In this document: positions 51,689-61,020 of the stretch, piece after piece | How positions within the stretch are numbered: the first letter of the stretch is position 1 | Layout: every line of letters starts with the position of its first letter | Assembly (NCBI RefSeq): GCF_014696435.1 | Contig: NZ_JACJQG010000030.1 | Span: 34,381 to 98,380, forward strand | Length of the DNA stretch: 64,000 nucleotides | Reading direction: 5' to 3' | From: Calothrix anomala FACHB-343 | Lineage (GTDB): Bacteria; Cyanobacteriota; Cyanobacteriia; Cyanobacteriales; Nostocaceae | Translations under genes and position numbers: made by a program | The notes under the pieces: model-generated | Seen by the model: only the letters and a program-made list of their open reading frames with translations | Told to the model about the DNA's origin: nothing | Databases searched by the model: none

Positions 51689-52882
51689 CTAAAATATAAA
51701 ATTTTCTCTGATTTGAAAGTTATTTAATCCTACTTGAATGCAAAAGTTTTCTCCCGATTCCACATCAAAACGTGGCAGTTGTACAAAGTTATCCTGGCTT
51801 CTAGCTTCCACCTCCTGAAGCATATCTCCAGATTCCGAAAGTAAAGCTAATTTAATATTTTCTGGTAAATAGAATTCCCCAGCAGTCGGATGTAATTGCA
51901 CTCGCACGCTTATTTGTCTATCTACCTCAGGTATGAGAGCAACGAGTAAAACTACAGTTTTGGAATCTAATTGCATTCCCAAATCAATCAACTTGGCTCG
52001 CTTGGTTGCAACTTCTCCCAAACCATAGCCACTCCTCAATCCTAAAGCCATACTGCTACCGTTTGTACCAAAAAATATTTCTAAAGCCTCCCAGCCTGAT
52101 GAAAACAATCCTTCTAACCACTGACTAAGATTAACTTTTATTTTGCCTTGGCGGTAATTGTACAATTGCTGTCGCCAATGTTCTTGCTCTAGTAACGCTC
52201 CCCAAATTGTCAATGGTAATTCCAGCCGGGAAAATTTTGCACTAGGGTTACCCAACCGTTGTAAAAGGTTTTCTGCTTGGGTTGCTGTTAATTCTGGTAA
52301 GGATGCGTTGGCGTAGCCTGCCGCAGGCATCGCTGCTTGGGTTTCTTCTTCTCGACAAAATTGGTAAGTTAAAAAGAAGGCATTAATATCTTTGGTAATA
52401 TGTTGTATTGGCAAGCAGTAGGTGCGGTCAATGGAGTCATAATTTGCAAGTGATTTCAATTCCTTATGGGTGGTGTAACCCCAAACTCGCACCCAATCCT
52501 CATCTGGTTTGACTTGCACTGCTAAATAATAATCTGCTGCCCAACTCTGAATATCCACCCATTCTTGGGGAATTTCTAACTCTCGAGAGTCAATTGCTTC
52601 GCTGGGAATTAACACTACCTTCTTACCACCGAAGGAAATCGCCGTTCCGTTGACAAACTCCCAAAAACTTGGCATATCTGCACTGCTATACCAAATCTCG
52701 GCATCAGGAAAATACTCTTGTTTTACCCAGTCTAAAAACACATCCAAACAAATTTGATTGATATAGGCACACCAACGACTGCTAGGATTTGCATAAATTT
52801 GGCTATTTTGCCAAGACTGCGATCGCAATAATGGCGATACTTCTAATAATAATTCCGTTGGTTCCGTAAACATACTTATCAT
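51689..52882 (-). CDS. DUF1822 family protein
   Basis: 397 residues from ATG 52882, chosen because GAGGT lies eight bases upstream; the frame also allows a start at 52927, which would overlap the sigma-like gene. No membrane segment. Conserved features include SRWCAYINQICLDVFLDWVK near the start and WVDIQSWAADYYLAVQVKPD in the middle. DUF1822 proteins are cyanobacterial, of unknown function, and often sit beside CHAT/CHASE2 and sigma-like genes as here. An in-frame small dispersed repeat (52302-52333) encodes AAMPAAGYANAS in the middle of the protein. Confidence 0.82.
   Translation of the reverse strand: MISMFTEPTELLLEVSPLLRSQSWQNSQIYANPSSRWCAYINQICLDVFLDWVKQEYFPDAEIWYSSADMPSFWEFVNGTAISFGGKKVVLIPSEAIDSRELEIPQEWVDIQSWAADYYLAVQVKPDEDWVRVWGYTTHKELKSLANYDSIDRTYCLPIQHITKDINAFFLTYQFCREEETQAAMPAAGYANASLPELTATQAENLLQRLGNPSAKFSRLELPLTIWGALLEQEHWRQQLYNYRQGKIKVNLSQWLEGLFSSGWEALEIFFGTNGSSMALGLRSGYGLGEVATKRAKLIDLGMQLDSKTVVLLVALIPEVDRQISVRVQLHPTAGEFYLPENIKLALLSESGDMLQEVEARSQDNFVQLPRFDVESGENFCIQVGLNNFQIRENFIF
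52302..52333. repeat. Small dispersed palindromic repeat inside a coding region
   Basis: GATGC (52302-52306) faces GCATC (52327-52331) around GTTGGCGTAG and GCCTGCCGCAGGC. It resembles the GCGTTGGCGTAGCCTGCCGC-type repeats known from Nostoc genomes and is carried in frame by the DUF1822 gene. Confidence 0.65.
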
Positions 52883-52892
52883 TTTTGATACC

Positions 52893-54122
52893 TCATACGG
52901 TTGAAGCCTTAAAGCTAGATTTTGCATAATAAATTCTCAACCATTCTTCCAAAGCTGCACTCATATCTTTTATTTGGTTGGAACTTACGGAAATATTCTG
53001 TGCTTTTTGACTCCAATCAATCAAGGCCTTGAGTAATGATTCTCTACCTTTGAGTAACCGACGGGAAACTGTAGGCTGGCTGATTTTTAACTCTTGGATA
53101 ATCTGTTGCTGTGTCATGCCTTGTTGATAATAGAGTTCGAGTATCCTCTGAGATTGAGAATCCAGTCCTTCTAAGGCTGACAGCAGGACATCATTCATTT
53201 GCGAGATTTGATTGCGGCGGTTTTGAGCTTCTTCTTGGGCAAGAATATCAGCTAGCAATGATTCAGAAGTTGGATCTTTGATGTCAAACTCCGAATTTGA
53301 ATCTTCGTCTTGATTATATACGTATAAAGAACTAACACTAGGGTAAAGATAATTACGTACATAAATAGTAGTTTTGTTCAGCCATTCCGCAATCATTTCC
53401 CAGTTGCATTCTGCGGTGGGGAAAGTTAGCTGGCTGAGTCTTTCGCTATTGTAGAGATGCGCAATATTTTCCCATAGTTGACGATTTGGTTGGGGCAGTT
53501 TTTGTATTCCTCCCGGTTGATTTTGCAGATATAGCATCCGGAAGCAAGTCCAAGCTAGGCGATATTGGGCGACTTGTGTGGGGGATAATCCAGCATTTTG
53601 CAGCGCCTCTAGCACTACTTTTTTACTCACCTTGCGTAAAAGTCCCCAGTTTGTGCAAATATCCGCTTCCTTGCGTTGGCGCAGCAGATCCTTCAATCTG
53701 CTGGGAAAGGCTATGGTGGCATAGGTTTTCAAAGCCGTGGATTTGTCTGGGTTATACCCTTGTAAGATAGTTTCTAACTCTGCAATGCCCATTTGGAAAT
53801 AATCAGCTAATCCATACTGAAAAACAGCAAATTTAGCGATCGCTTTTTCGGCTGCCCAATAACAAGTTTCCTGCAAATAAGCTGATAAATGTGCTTTTGC
53901 CAGATTACTTAAATGAGAGTTTGAACGCCATATTTTATACCAATAAAACGCCCAAAAATTTTCTGTAAACTTATTTGCCTGGTCTTGATTATTAGCGATC
54001 TCTGCCAAATTATTTTGCATACTCCGGCGCAACTTAACTTCTGTTAGCCATTTGCTAAATCTATCTGCTTCTAGTTGGGCAAAGGTAGAGAATATTTCAA
54101 TAATTTCTAAACGAGGACGCAT
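52893..54122 (-). CDS. Sigma-70-like transcription factor
   Basis: 409 residues. The C-terminal third contains a sigma region-4 helix-turn-helix: LDSQSQRILELYYQQGMTQQ, then IIQELKISQPTVSRRLLKGR (about 325-365). The middle (YFQMGIAELETILQGYNPDK; IAFPSRLKDLLRQRKEADIC; SKKVVLEALQNAGLS) resembles a divergent region 2-3. It is longer and more divergent than typical group 3/4 sigma factors. It heads a minus-strand operon with DUF1822 and CHAT-CHASE2 genes, so it may set expression of this cluster or respond to the CHAT protease. That link is inferred. Confidence 0.82.
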   Translation of the reverse strand: MRPRLEIIEIFSTFAQLEADRFSKWLTEVKLRRSMQNNLAEIANNQDQANKFTENFWAFYWYKIWRSNSHLSNLAKAHLSAYLQETCYWAAEKAIAKFAVFQYGLADYFQMGIAELETILQGYNPDKSTALKTYATIAFPSRLKDLLRQRKEADICTNWGLLRKVSKKVVLEALQNAGLSPTQVAQYRLAWTCFRMLYLQNQPGGIQKLPQPNRQLWENIAHLYNSERLSQLTFPTAECNWEMIAEWLNKTTIYVRNYLYPSVSSLYVYNQDEDSNSEFDIKDPTSESLLADILAQEEAQNRRNQISQMNDVLLSALEGLDSQSQRILELYYQQGMTQQQIIQELKISQPTVSRRLLKGRESLLKALIDWSQKAQNISVSSNQIKDMSAALEEWLRIYYAKSSFKASTV

Positions 54123-54146
54123 AGGCTAGTTATAGTCTGATATCTT

Positions 54147-54406
54147 TTAACAGATTTGGTAAATGGATTCTGCCTTATAGCGCCCTTTTGCGCTCATATT
54201 TTCAACGCAGGTAATGGCACTAGTTAATTCTTTCATCCCTTTACGGATAGTATCTCGATTCCATCCTAATTCCGAGGGGAGCAAGTCTGTGTCCATCTAA
54301 ACCAAAACCTTGGACTGTTGATGCTATAAAGAAAGCCTATTGCAGCACCTTTTAATTGAAATGCTATTTGTTTCAATAGTTGTTTTAGGGAAGAAGTTAA
54401 TACCAT
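54147..54406 (-). pseudogene. Probable transposase N-terminal remnant
   Basis: On the minus strand, one short frame begins MVLTSSLKQLLKQIAFQLKG and another reads LGWNRDTIRKGMKELTSAIT then CVENMSAKGRYKAES. Together they resemble the N-terminal region of a cyanobacterial transposase type in which an LGW-RDTIRKG-KEL segment is followed by C-DN-S-RGRK. The frames are offset, so it is broken. Family assignment is uncertain. The rest of the 54407-54846 spacer contains a HIP1-like site and should hold promoters for the divergent genes. Confidence 0.45.
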
Positions 54407-54846
54407 AGACACCTCTGCTGCACCCAAAAATTCAATCATTATTACTGAATTTACTACAAAAAGGAGGGGAAAAAGCGACTGCCACTTTCTCCCCGGTTAT
54501 AATAATTATCATTATCCTAAAGAAGATGTTTTATTTTTTGGCAGTCCCTCACAAGCAATCTGCTGTATTTTCTGAGATATTCCTTTGCGATCGCTAAATA
54601 CTGGAGTTACTAGCATTAGAGCTACCCATTATCCTAGACCTAGCTTGCTCTCATTTTCTTGAACTTCTGCCTAGCAGCACTAGTTATCGGCTTTTCTCAA
54701 AAAATTCCTCGTTCAGTATTTTTGAGTGAATAAACCATAAAAGGCCAACTAATAAAACAACAGAGGGAAGCAGATACAGTAATTCTGCATCCTTTCAATT
54801 CTTTTTTCCAACATAGTCAATTTATTACATCAACAAAGAGAAACTT

Positions 54847-55782
54847 ATGCCTTACCGTATTGATGGCACACCAAATGTGTTTACCTTGACTAATGGCAAT
54901 GACACTTTTGATGGTTATATAGGAGTCGATGTAATCGATGGTAAAGGAGGAAACGATTACATCTTTGGCGGTGATATGCCTGATCAGCTGACAGGCGGAG
55001 CTGGTAACGATACCCTTGATGGAGGTAATGGTTACGATACTGTTGTTGAACAAGGCAATTTTAACTTTGTCCTTACCAATACCAGACTGACTGGAAACGG
55101 AACTGATACCTTGATTAGTATTGAAGATGCAGTTTTGGCTGGTGGTGATGGTAATAATATTCTTAATGCCTCTGCTTTCTCAGGTGGTGTTTCGCTTTTT
55201 GGTTTTGCTGGAAATGATTATCTTTATGGGGGTAGCTCAAACGATTGGCTATTTGGGGACGTGGGCAATGATACAATGTCCGGCGGGAATGGTAATGATT
55301 TTCTAGATGCTAGTGCGGGAAATGATCTCCTATATGGTGGTGCGGAAAGTGATGATCTATTTGGTGGCGATGGAAATGATCTCCTATATGGTGGTACGGA
55401 AAGTGATGAACTATATGGTGGCGATGGAAATGATTACCTTGTAGGCTATGGATCTTCATCTGTGTATCAAATCGATACTTTGAAGGGAGGAACTGGTGCA
55501 GATAAGTTTGTCCTTGGTGACGCTTCCAGTTCTCCGTATACTAATGGGACAATAATTTTGGGTAGTGACGCCAACAAAGCGATTATTCAGGATTTCAGTG
55601 CTGTTGAGGGTGACAAGATTCAAGTTTATCGTGGTGGCAGCTACAATTTATATCAAAATAGAGACCTTGGCTACGGCTCTTCTAGCGCATTTGATACAGC
55701 AATCTATGACCGTGGCAACTTAATTGCGATCGTTCAGGATACTGTTGGATTGACTCTTGCTTCCAACTTCATCTTGGTCTAA
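54847..55782 (+). CDS. RTX-type calcium-binding repeat protein
   Basis: 311 residues with many GGxGxDxLx nonapeptide repeats between about residues 30 and 205 (GGAGNDTLDGG, GGNGNDFLD, YGGDGNDYL). They fold as a parallel beta-roll that binds Ca2+ in each turn. The last ~100 residues are non-repetitive (FVLGDASSSPYTNGT; IIQDFSAVEGDKIQVY), a common tail in such cyanobacterial proteins. There is no N-terminal signal; RTX proteins usually leave by type I secretion through a C-terminal signal. It lies 43 bp upstream of the TPS exoprotein gene, same strand. Confidence 0.9.
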   Translation: MPYRIDGTPNVFTLTNGNDTFDGYIGVDVIDGKGGNDYIFGGDMPDQLTGGAGNDTLDGGNGYDTVVEQGNFNFVLTNTRLTGNGTDTLISIEDAVLAGGDGNNILNASAFSGGVSLFGFAGNDYLYGGSSNDWLFGDVGNDTMSGGNGNDFLDASAGNDLLYGGAESDDLFGGDGNDLLYGGTESDELYGGDGNDYLVGYGSSSVYQIDTLKGGTGADKFVLGDASSSPYTNGTIILGSDANKAIIQDFSAVEGDKIQVYRGGSYNLYQNRDLGYGSSSAFDTAIYDRGNLIAIVQDTVGLTLASNFILV

Positions 55783-55825
55783 ATTGATCGGCTTTTCTAT
55801 GGACTATTCAACTTATGATTAAATA

Positions 55826-58800
55826 TTGACAGATTGCCATTGCCAAAAAATTGCCAGCTGCGTGAAAAACCAATCAGTTCCAATTCAAACCGGTTCTTCT
55901 ACAAAACTTTCCAAGAAAGTTAGTTCAATAACTCAACTGCTAAGACAACCCAGTTGGCAAACTAAGCTAGTCAGTGCTTTTGTTCTTAGTGGAGCAATAT
56001 TTACTTTCTCTAACATGTGTGCGCTGGCTCAAAATATTACCCTTGACGGTACGCTGGCTCCTCAAGAGACTTTGACAGGCCCAAATTATCTCATTCCGCA
56101 ACGAGCGGGACGAACTGTTGGCAATAATCTTTTTCAAAGTTTTGGCAAGTTCAACTTAGATACAGGCGAAGTGGCTAAGTTTGAGAGTTCTGCCAGTATC
56201 AGAAATATTTTGGCTCGTGTCACAGGTGGTAGTCTTTCTTCGATTAATGGTTTGATTCAAATTCAAGGCAGTAATGCCAACCTGTTCCTGCTTAACCCAA
56301 ATGGTATTATCTTCGGGCCCAATGCTCAACTAGACATTCGGGGTTCTTTTCTGGCTAGCACCGCCAATAGTTTTGTCTTCCAAAATGGTAGTGAATTTAG
56401 TGCCATTCATCCGCAACCACCCGACTTGCTGGCAATTAATGTGCCGATTGGCTTGCAATATGGAGGACAACAACCAGGGGCAATTAGGCTTGAGGGATCT
56501 CTAGCTGTTGATCCAGCAAAAACCATTACTCTTGTGGGAGGCCCAATCACTATACAAGGTCAGTCTAATCCAGATAATCCAGACTTTAGATCTTTAAAAG
56601 CGCTGGGAGGACAGATTAATCTGGGCGGAGTTTTAGGTGCAGGGATAGTTGGGCTGAATGGGGATGGAAATCTGTTGAGCTTGAATTTTCCAGAGAATAT
56701 AGCACGAAGTGATATATCTCTTGTAAACAGTGCTTTATCAGTCAAAGGAAACGATCGCGGAGGTGTTGAAATTTATGCCCGGAACTTGCAAGTTTCATCG
56801 ACGACTATTGATGCTGGCATTGGTGCAGGTTTAGGTTCAACTGCGAGTCAAGCAGGAGACATTAATCTTAATACAACTGAGACAACTACCATAGGGCCAT
56901 TGGCTAACATTGGAAATTCTGTTTATTTTGGGGCGACTGGAGATGGTGGCAACATTAAGGTAGAAACTGGATCGCTTTTCTTAACTGATGGTGGTAGCAT
57001 CGGCACATTTACAGATGGAAACGGAAATGCAGGGAGTATCAAAATAAATGCTCGTAACACCGTAATTATTGACGGCGTATCCCTTTTCACATTTGTCGAT
57101 CCTGACCCTGACATTGGTCTTCAAAACATAATTGTTTTTAGCACAGTATACAGTTATTCAGGAGAAGAGGGCAGAGGTGGGAATATTGACATTACCGCCA
57201 GATCGCTAAAAGTTAGTGGCGGAGGTACAGTGGAGTCCAGCGCCAACAGAAGAGATGGGGGCAAGATAACAATCAATGTTAATGATGCTGTGGTTATTGA
57301 CAATGCAGGCGCTGACTCTACTATCCCTGTCTATGCAAGAGGAACAAGTTCTATACTAAGCTATACGGCATGGCAGAGGGAAGGCAGAGGAGGAGATATT
57401 GATATTAATGCAGGGTCACTTTTAATCAGTAATGGCGCTCAGTTATTTGCTAACAAAAGAGGGCAGGGTGATGGCGGCAATGTCAACATTACAACTAGAT
57501 CGCTCACTCTCTCCAATGGAGGTGTACTGTCTGCTAGAGCAGAGTATGGTCAAGGAAATGCAGGTACAATAAGCATTAATGCTGATGATACAGTCAGTAT
57601 TAATGGCATAGGCAGCGAGAACAAGCTGAGTGGCATCTTTAATAATATACTTCGTGAGTCTGAAGGCAAAGCTGGTGGTATCAACATAACAACTGGTTCA
57701 CTTTTTCTGGCTGACGGTGCTTTCCTATCTTCTAGGACGTTTGGACAAGGAGATGCAGGAAACATAACAATCAATGCACGAGATAATGTTTTGTTGACAG
57801 GGAGGATAATTGAAGGTGTCCTTCGTTCCAGTGCAATTATCAGTGAGGTAAAACAAACAGGCAATGGACGAGGTGGAGATATCTCGATTACAACTGGGTC
57901 ATTTTTCCTCAGTGAGGGTGCTAGCATAGGCTCTGCAACTTTAGGGCAAGGAGACGCAGGCAATATTACTATCAATGCCCGTGATACCATTTCTTTAATT
58001 GGCCGAATGGATATCTTTGGGCAGACAGGAAACTATATTGCTAGCAACGTTGAAACTAGTGGTACAGGAAAGGGCGGAAACCTGCAAATTGCCACTGGCT
58101 CACTGTTTTTGAGCAATGGGACTGAACTGCAAGCCCTAACACGCGGCAACGGAGATGCTGGAAATATCACCATTAATGCTCGTGATGCAGTCGTCATAGA
58201 CGGAGTTGGAGTCAGTGGATTTTCTAGCGGGTTATTTACCAGTGCAGAACTTGGGGCGTTAGGTCAAGGACGCGCTATTACTGTAAATACGCCTTTATTG
58301 CGGCTGAGTAATGGCGGTGTGATTAATGCCCGCACACTCAACAATAAACCCGGAGGCAACATCACCATTAATGCTGACACCTTTGAAGCAATAAATGGTG
58401 GACAGGTAATCACGACTACCTATGATAGTGGACAAGCAGGTAATATCATCCTTAACGTCACTGACAAAATTACTTTATCTGGCAGCGATCCGACCTATAA
58501 AAACCGAATTTTTCAATTTGCTCAAGGCAATCCGGACAATACAGGCGCAGCTAGTGGGCTTTATGCTAACACAACCCCTGGATCAACAGGAAATGCTGGT
58601 AGTATTTTTATTGACCCCAGAACCGTCCTTGTTCAGGATGGAGCAATAATTGCTGTAAATAGTCAGGGTAGTGGTCAAGGAGGCGATATTGACATTCGGG
58701 CAGGAAAATTGACACTGGATAATCAAAGTCTGATCTCAGCAGAAACAGCAAGCAATCAGGGTGGTAACATCAACTTCAACAGCAATTTACTATTGCTGCG

Positions 58801-59497
58801 TCGTGGCGCTCAAATTTCTACCAACGCAGGTACTGAGCAACAAGGCGGTGATGGCGGCAACATCAATATCAACTCAAAATTTCTTGTCGCTGCACCCAAT
58901 GAAAATAGCGATATTACTGCCAATGCATTCAACGGTGCTGGCGGCAAAATCCAAATTAACGCGACTAATATCTTTGGCATCGCACCACTTAGCCGACAAG
59001 ATCTAGAAAGATTGCGTCCACTGGATTTAGACCCATATCAACTGCCAAGCAATGACATCACCGCCGTTTCTCAAGCAAACCCTTCTTTAAGCGGCACTAT
59101 ACAAATTAACACCCCAGATGCTGATCCCAGTCGCGGTTTAGTACAACTATCTACTAATGTCGTCGATGTTTCTGGGCAAATTGCCAACGGTTGCACCCCT
59201 GGTAGTCGGCAAAGTCAGAGTTCCTTTACCGCTACTGGAAGGGGGGGATTGCCAATCAGCCCCAATCAACCATTACAAGATGTCAGTATGTTGTCAGAGT
59301 GGGTGAGAGTAACACAAAAGCCTGCAACTTCTAACCAAGTGCAAGTCACGCCAATATTAGCCAAGTCTGCTACGCAAATTGTCGAAGCTCAAGGGTGGGT
59401 GGTTGATGGTAATGGTGATATTAAGCTGGTTGCCTATTCCCCGCAAGTAAATCTGCGTAGTTCTTGGCAAGCATCTGTGTCCTGTCCAACATTTTAG
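55826..59497 (+). CDS. Two-partner secretion exoprotein (filamentous haemagglutinin-type TpsA)
   Basis: 1223 residues from TTG 55826; GTG at 55862 is an equal candidate, as neither has a clear ribosome site. A long charged lead precedes a hydrophobic stretch (about 48-63) with a likely signal cleavage near CALA (about 68). The TPS domain follows (about 70-250) with NPNGIIFG at 157-164. Hundreds of residues of beta-helix repeats come next, of the type GNAGxIxINAxDxVxIxG and GGxIxIxTGSLxLxNG. The C-terminal region ends VDVSGQIANGC and a short tail of the type seen in cyanobacterial TpsA proteins. It would pass the outer membrane through a TpsB pore, not present in this window. Likely a surface adhesin or secreted fibre. 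Confidence 0.9.
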   Translation: MTDCHCQKIASCVKNQSVPIQTGSSTKLSKKVSSITQLLRQPSWQTKLVSAFVLSGAIFTFSNMCALAQNITLDGTLAPQETLTGPNYLIPQRAGRTVGNNLFQSFGKFNLDTGEVAKFESSASIRNILARVTGGSLSSINGLIQIQGSNANLFLLNPNGIIFGPNAQLDIRGSFLASTANSFVFQNGSEFSAIHPQPPDLLAINVPIGLQYGGQQPGAIRLEGSLAVDPAKTITLVGGPITIQGQSNPDNPDFRSLKALGGQINLGGVLGAGIVGLNGDGNLLSLNFPENIARSDISLVNSALSVKGNDRGGVEIYARNLQVSSTTIDAGIGAGLGSTASQAGDINLNTTETTTIGPLANIGNSVYFGATGDGGNIKVETGSLFLTDGGSIGTFTDGNGNAGSIKINARNTVIIDGVSLFTFVDPDPDIGLQNIIVFSTVYSYSGEEGRGGNIDITARSLKVSGGGTVESSANRRDGGKITINVNDAVVIDNAGADSTIPVYARGTSSILSYTAWQREGRGGDIDINAGSLLISNGAQLFANKRGQGDGGNVNITTRSLTLSNGGVLSARAEYGQGNAGTISINADDTVSINGIGSENKLSGIFNNILRESEGKAGGINITTGSLFLADGAFLSSRTFGQGDAGNITINARDNVLLTGRIIEGVLRSSAIISEVKQTGNGRGGDISITTGSFFLSEGASIGSATLGQGDAGNITINARDTISLIGRMDIFGQTGNYIASNVETSGTGKGGNLQIATGSLFLSNGTELQALTRGNGDAGNITINARDAVVIDGVGVSGFSSGLFTSAELGALGQGRAITVNTPLLRLSNGGVINARTLNNKPGGNITINADTFEAINGGQVITTTYDSGQAGNIILNVTDKITLSGSDPTYKNRIFQFAQGNPDNTGAASGLYANTTPGSTGNAGSIFIDPRTVLVQDGAIIAVNSQGSGQGGDIDIRAGKLTLDNQSLISAETASNQGGNINFNSNLLLLRRGAQISTNAGTEQQGGDGGNININSKFLVAAPNENSDITANAFNGAGGKIQINATNIFGIAPLSRQDLERLRPLDLDPYQLPSNDITAVSQANPSLSGTIQINTPDADPSRGLVQLSTNVVDVSGQIANGCTPGSRQSQSSFTATGRGGLPISPNQPLQDVSMLSEWVRVTQKPATSNQVQVTPILAKSATQIVEAQGWVVDGNGDIKLVAYSPQVNLRSSWQASVSCPTF

Positions 59498-59809
59498 AAA
59501 ATAGGTACATTCATTCTTTGAATTCAGTCAATAAAACGAGAAAAGCCAACTAATAAATAGGTATCTAGGCTTCAATACTAAATATAGTCATCATCAAAAA
59601 TTTAAGCATTCTTACGCATAAGCGAAAATCCCAAACTAATAAAAGATTATTATTAAATAATAATTAAAAAATCAACTTTTTGAGGATATGTAATTTAACT
59701 TTTTAGATAATTCATTCATCAAGATGAAATACAGCATAATTTAAAAAATATTGCTACCTAAAAATTAGATAAAAAATCATAAATCACTTTTATTGTGATA
59801 ATTATAGCT
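59498..59809. other. AT-rich spacer before DUF928 gene
   Basis: No gene, repeat or hairpin recognised. Very AT-rich; may hold a promoter for the DUF928 gene. Confidence 0.4.
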
Positions 59810-60667
59810 ATGAAATCATCGTTTAAATCAATAAAATGGATATTGCCGACTGTGCTGATATTGAGCAATGTAATTCAATATCCAGTATTGGTTAAAGCCC
59901 AAACTCAATTACCAAGCTCTTCTCCAAAACCAGCATCGTCTAATAAACCAGTTTCTCCTCCAAAAAATCAATCTCGACCTATTTTCCGTTGGACAAAACC
60001 CCCAGCCGGACTCAGCACTATATCAGGACGCAGTATTGGCATGGGAAGCCGGAATTTGTGTCCCTATGTACAGATACCTTTAATGGCTTTAGTACCATTT
60101 AAAGAACGTGACTCAGCCAAAAATTCTGGTGATAAATCAGTTTCGACAATCTCAATGGATGTGTGGGGATTAACTACAGATGAACGTCCAAGTTTTTGGT
60201 TTTACGTTCCTTATACAAAAGAGATTGCTAATGCAAGTGCGGAGTTTGTCTTGCAGGATAGTCAAGAAAATGAAGTTTATAAAAATGCTGTATCTCTAAG
60301 AGCAAAACCAGGAGTGATAAATGTTGAATTACCATCAACAACTCTACCATTAGAAGTAGGTAAAACCTATCGTTGGTTTTTCAAGGTCAATTGTAGCGGA
60401 CAAGATAGTGCTAGCATTCCAATTTATGTTGAAGGTGATGTACAGCGAATCAATTTGGACTCTAGTTTGGCAAACCAAATAGCGACAGCACAACCGCAAG
60501 ATAAGATTGCTATTTATGCTGCAAATGGCATTTGGTTTGATGCTTTAAATTTACTAGCACAATTGCGTAAAGCTAATCCTAATAATGCATCTTTAGAAAG
60601 CGATTGGCAAAGTTTGCTGGAGTCTATTAAATTGGGAAACATTGCCAAAGCTCCCTTGGAGGAATAG
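59810..60667 (+). CDS. DUF928 family exported protein
   Basis: 285 residues from ATG 59810 (a GTG five codons upstream is possible). Signal peptide MKSSFKSIKWILPTVLILSN with cleavage likely after VKA (about 33-35). A Pro/Ser-rich linker leads into the DUF928 region: NLCPYVQIPLMALVP, TTDERPSFWFYVPY, LPLEVGKTYRWFFKVNC and a helical C-terminal part (AANGIWFDALNLLAQLRKAN). DUF928 proteins are cyanobacterial, exported and of unknown function. They are commonly encoded with CHAT-TPR and TPS exoprotein genes, as here. Confidence 0.85.
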   Translation: MKSSFKSIKWILPTVLILSNVIQYPVLVKAQTQLPSSSPKPASSNKPVSPPKNQSRPIFRWTKPPAGLSTISGRSIGMGSRNLCPYVQIPLMALVPFKERDSAKNSGDKSVSTISMDVWGLTTDERPSFWFYVPYTKEIANASAEFVLQDSQENEVYKNAVSLRAKPGVINVELPSTTLPLEVGKTYRWFFKVNCSGQDSASIPIYVEGDVQRINLDSSLANQIATAQPQDKIAIYAANGIWFDALNLLAQLRKANPNNASLESDWQSLLESIKLGNIAKAPLEE

Positions 60668-60831
60668 GGAATATGGTGAGGCGACTATCAAATTCTGCTC
60701 GCTCAGTGATTGGCTATTTTTTTATTTGGAAGTCTCTTAGGTATCAAGTAAAAATAAGTAGTGCTTTCGCGTAGCGTGTCCAAAGGACAAACATCTTGCT
60801 CGCGCGGGCACGATGCCCGCACTACAAATAT

Positions 60832-60926
60832 TACAGCAATTTTCAGGTAAATAGACCACACTGTAGGGGCACGGCATCGACAATCTTCTCGTATATACAA
60901 TAATCTTACTGGTGCCGTGCCCCTAC
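60832..60926. repeat. TTACAGC inverted-repeat family, partial copy
   Basis: ATTACAGCAATTTTCAGGTA and AATAGACCAC, then GTAGGGGCACGGCAtcGACAATCTTCTCGTA and GGTGCCGTGCCCCTAC. It matches the 40251-40376 element over most of its length. The 60668-61020 spacer also has a GCGTAGCGTGTCCAAAGGAC small repeat near 60768 and a decayed CTTCGCGCACTTCGCGTC phrase near 60947. Confidence 0.65.
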
Positions 60927-61020
60927 TACTACTTTTCTCTTCCTTCGCGCACTTCGCGTCTTCGTGGTTCGTTTTTTACCCAGCAAAATTAATGGGACAG
61001 ACCACTAGATTTGGAACAGC

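Noticed and set aside
57550-57990. Minus-strand frame of 146 codons inside the TPS exoprotein gene
   Set aside because: It is the complement of the repetitive beta-helix region; its composition mirrors the repeats and it lies wholly inside a strong gene.
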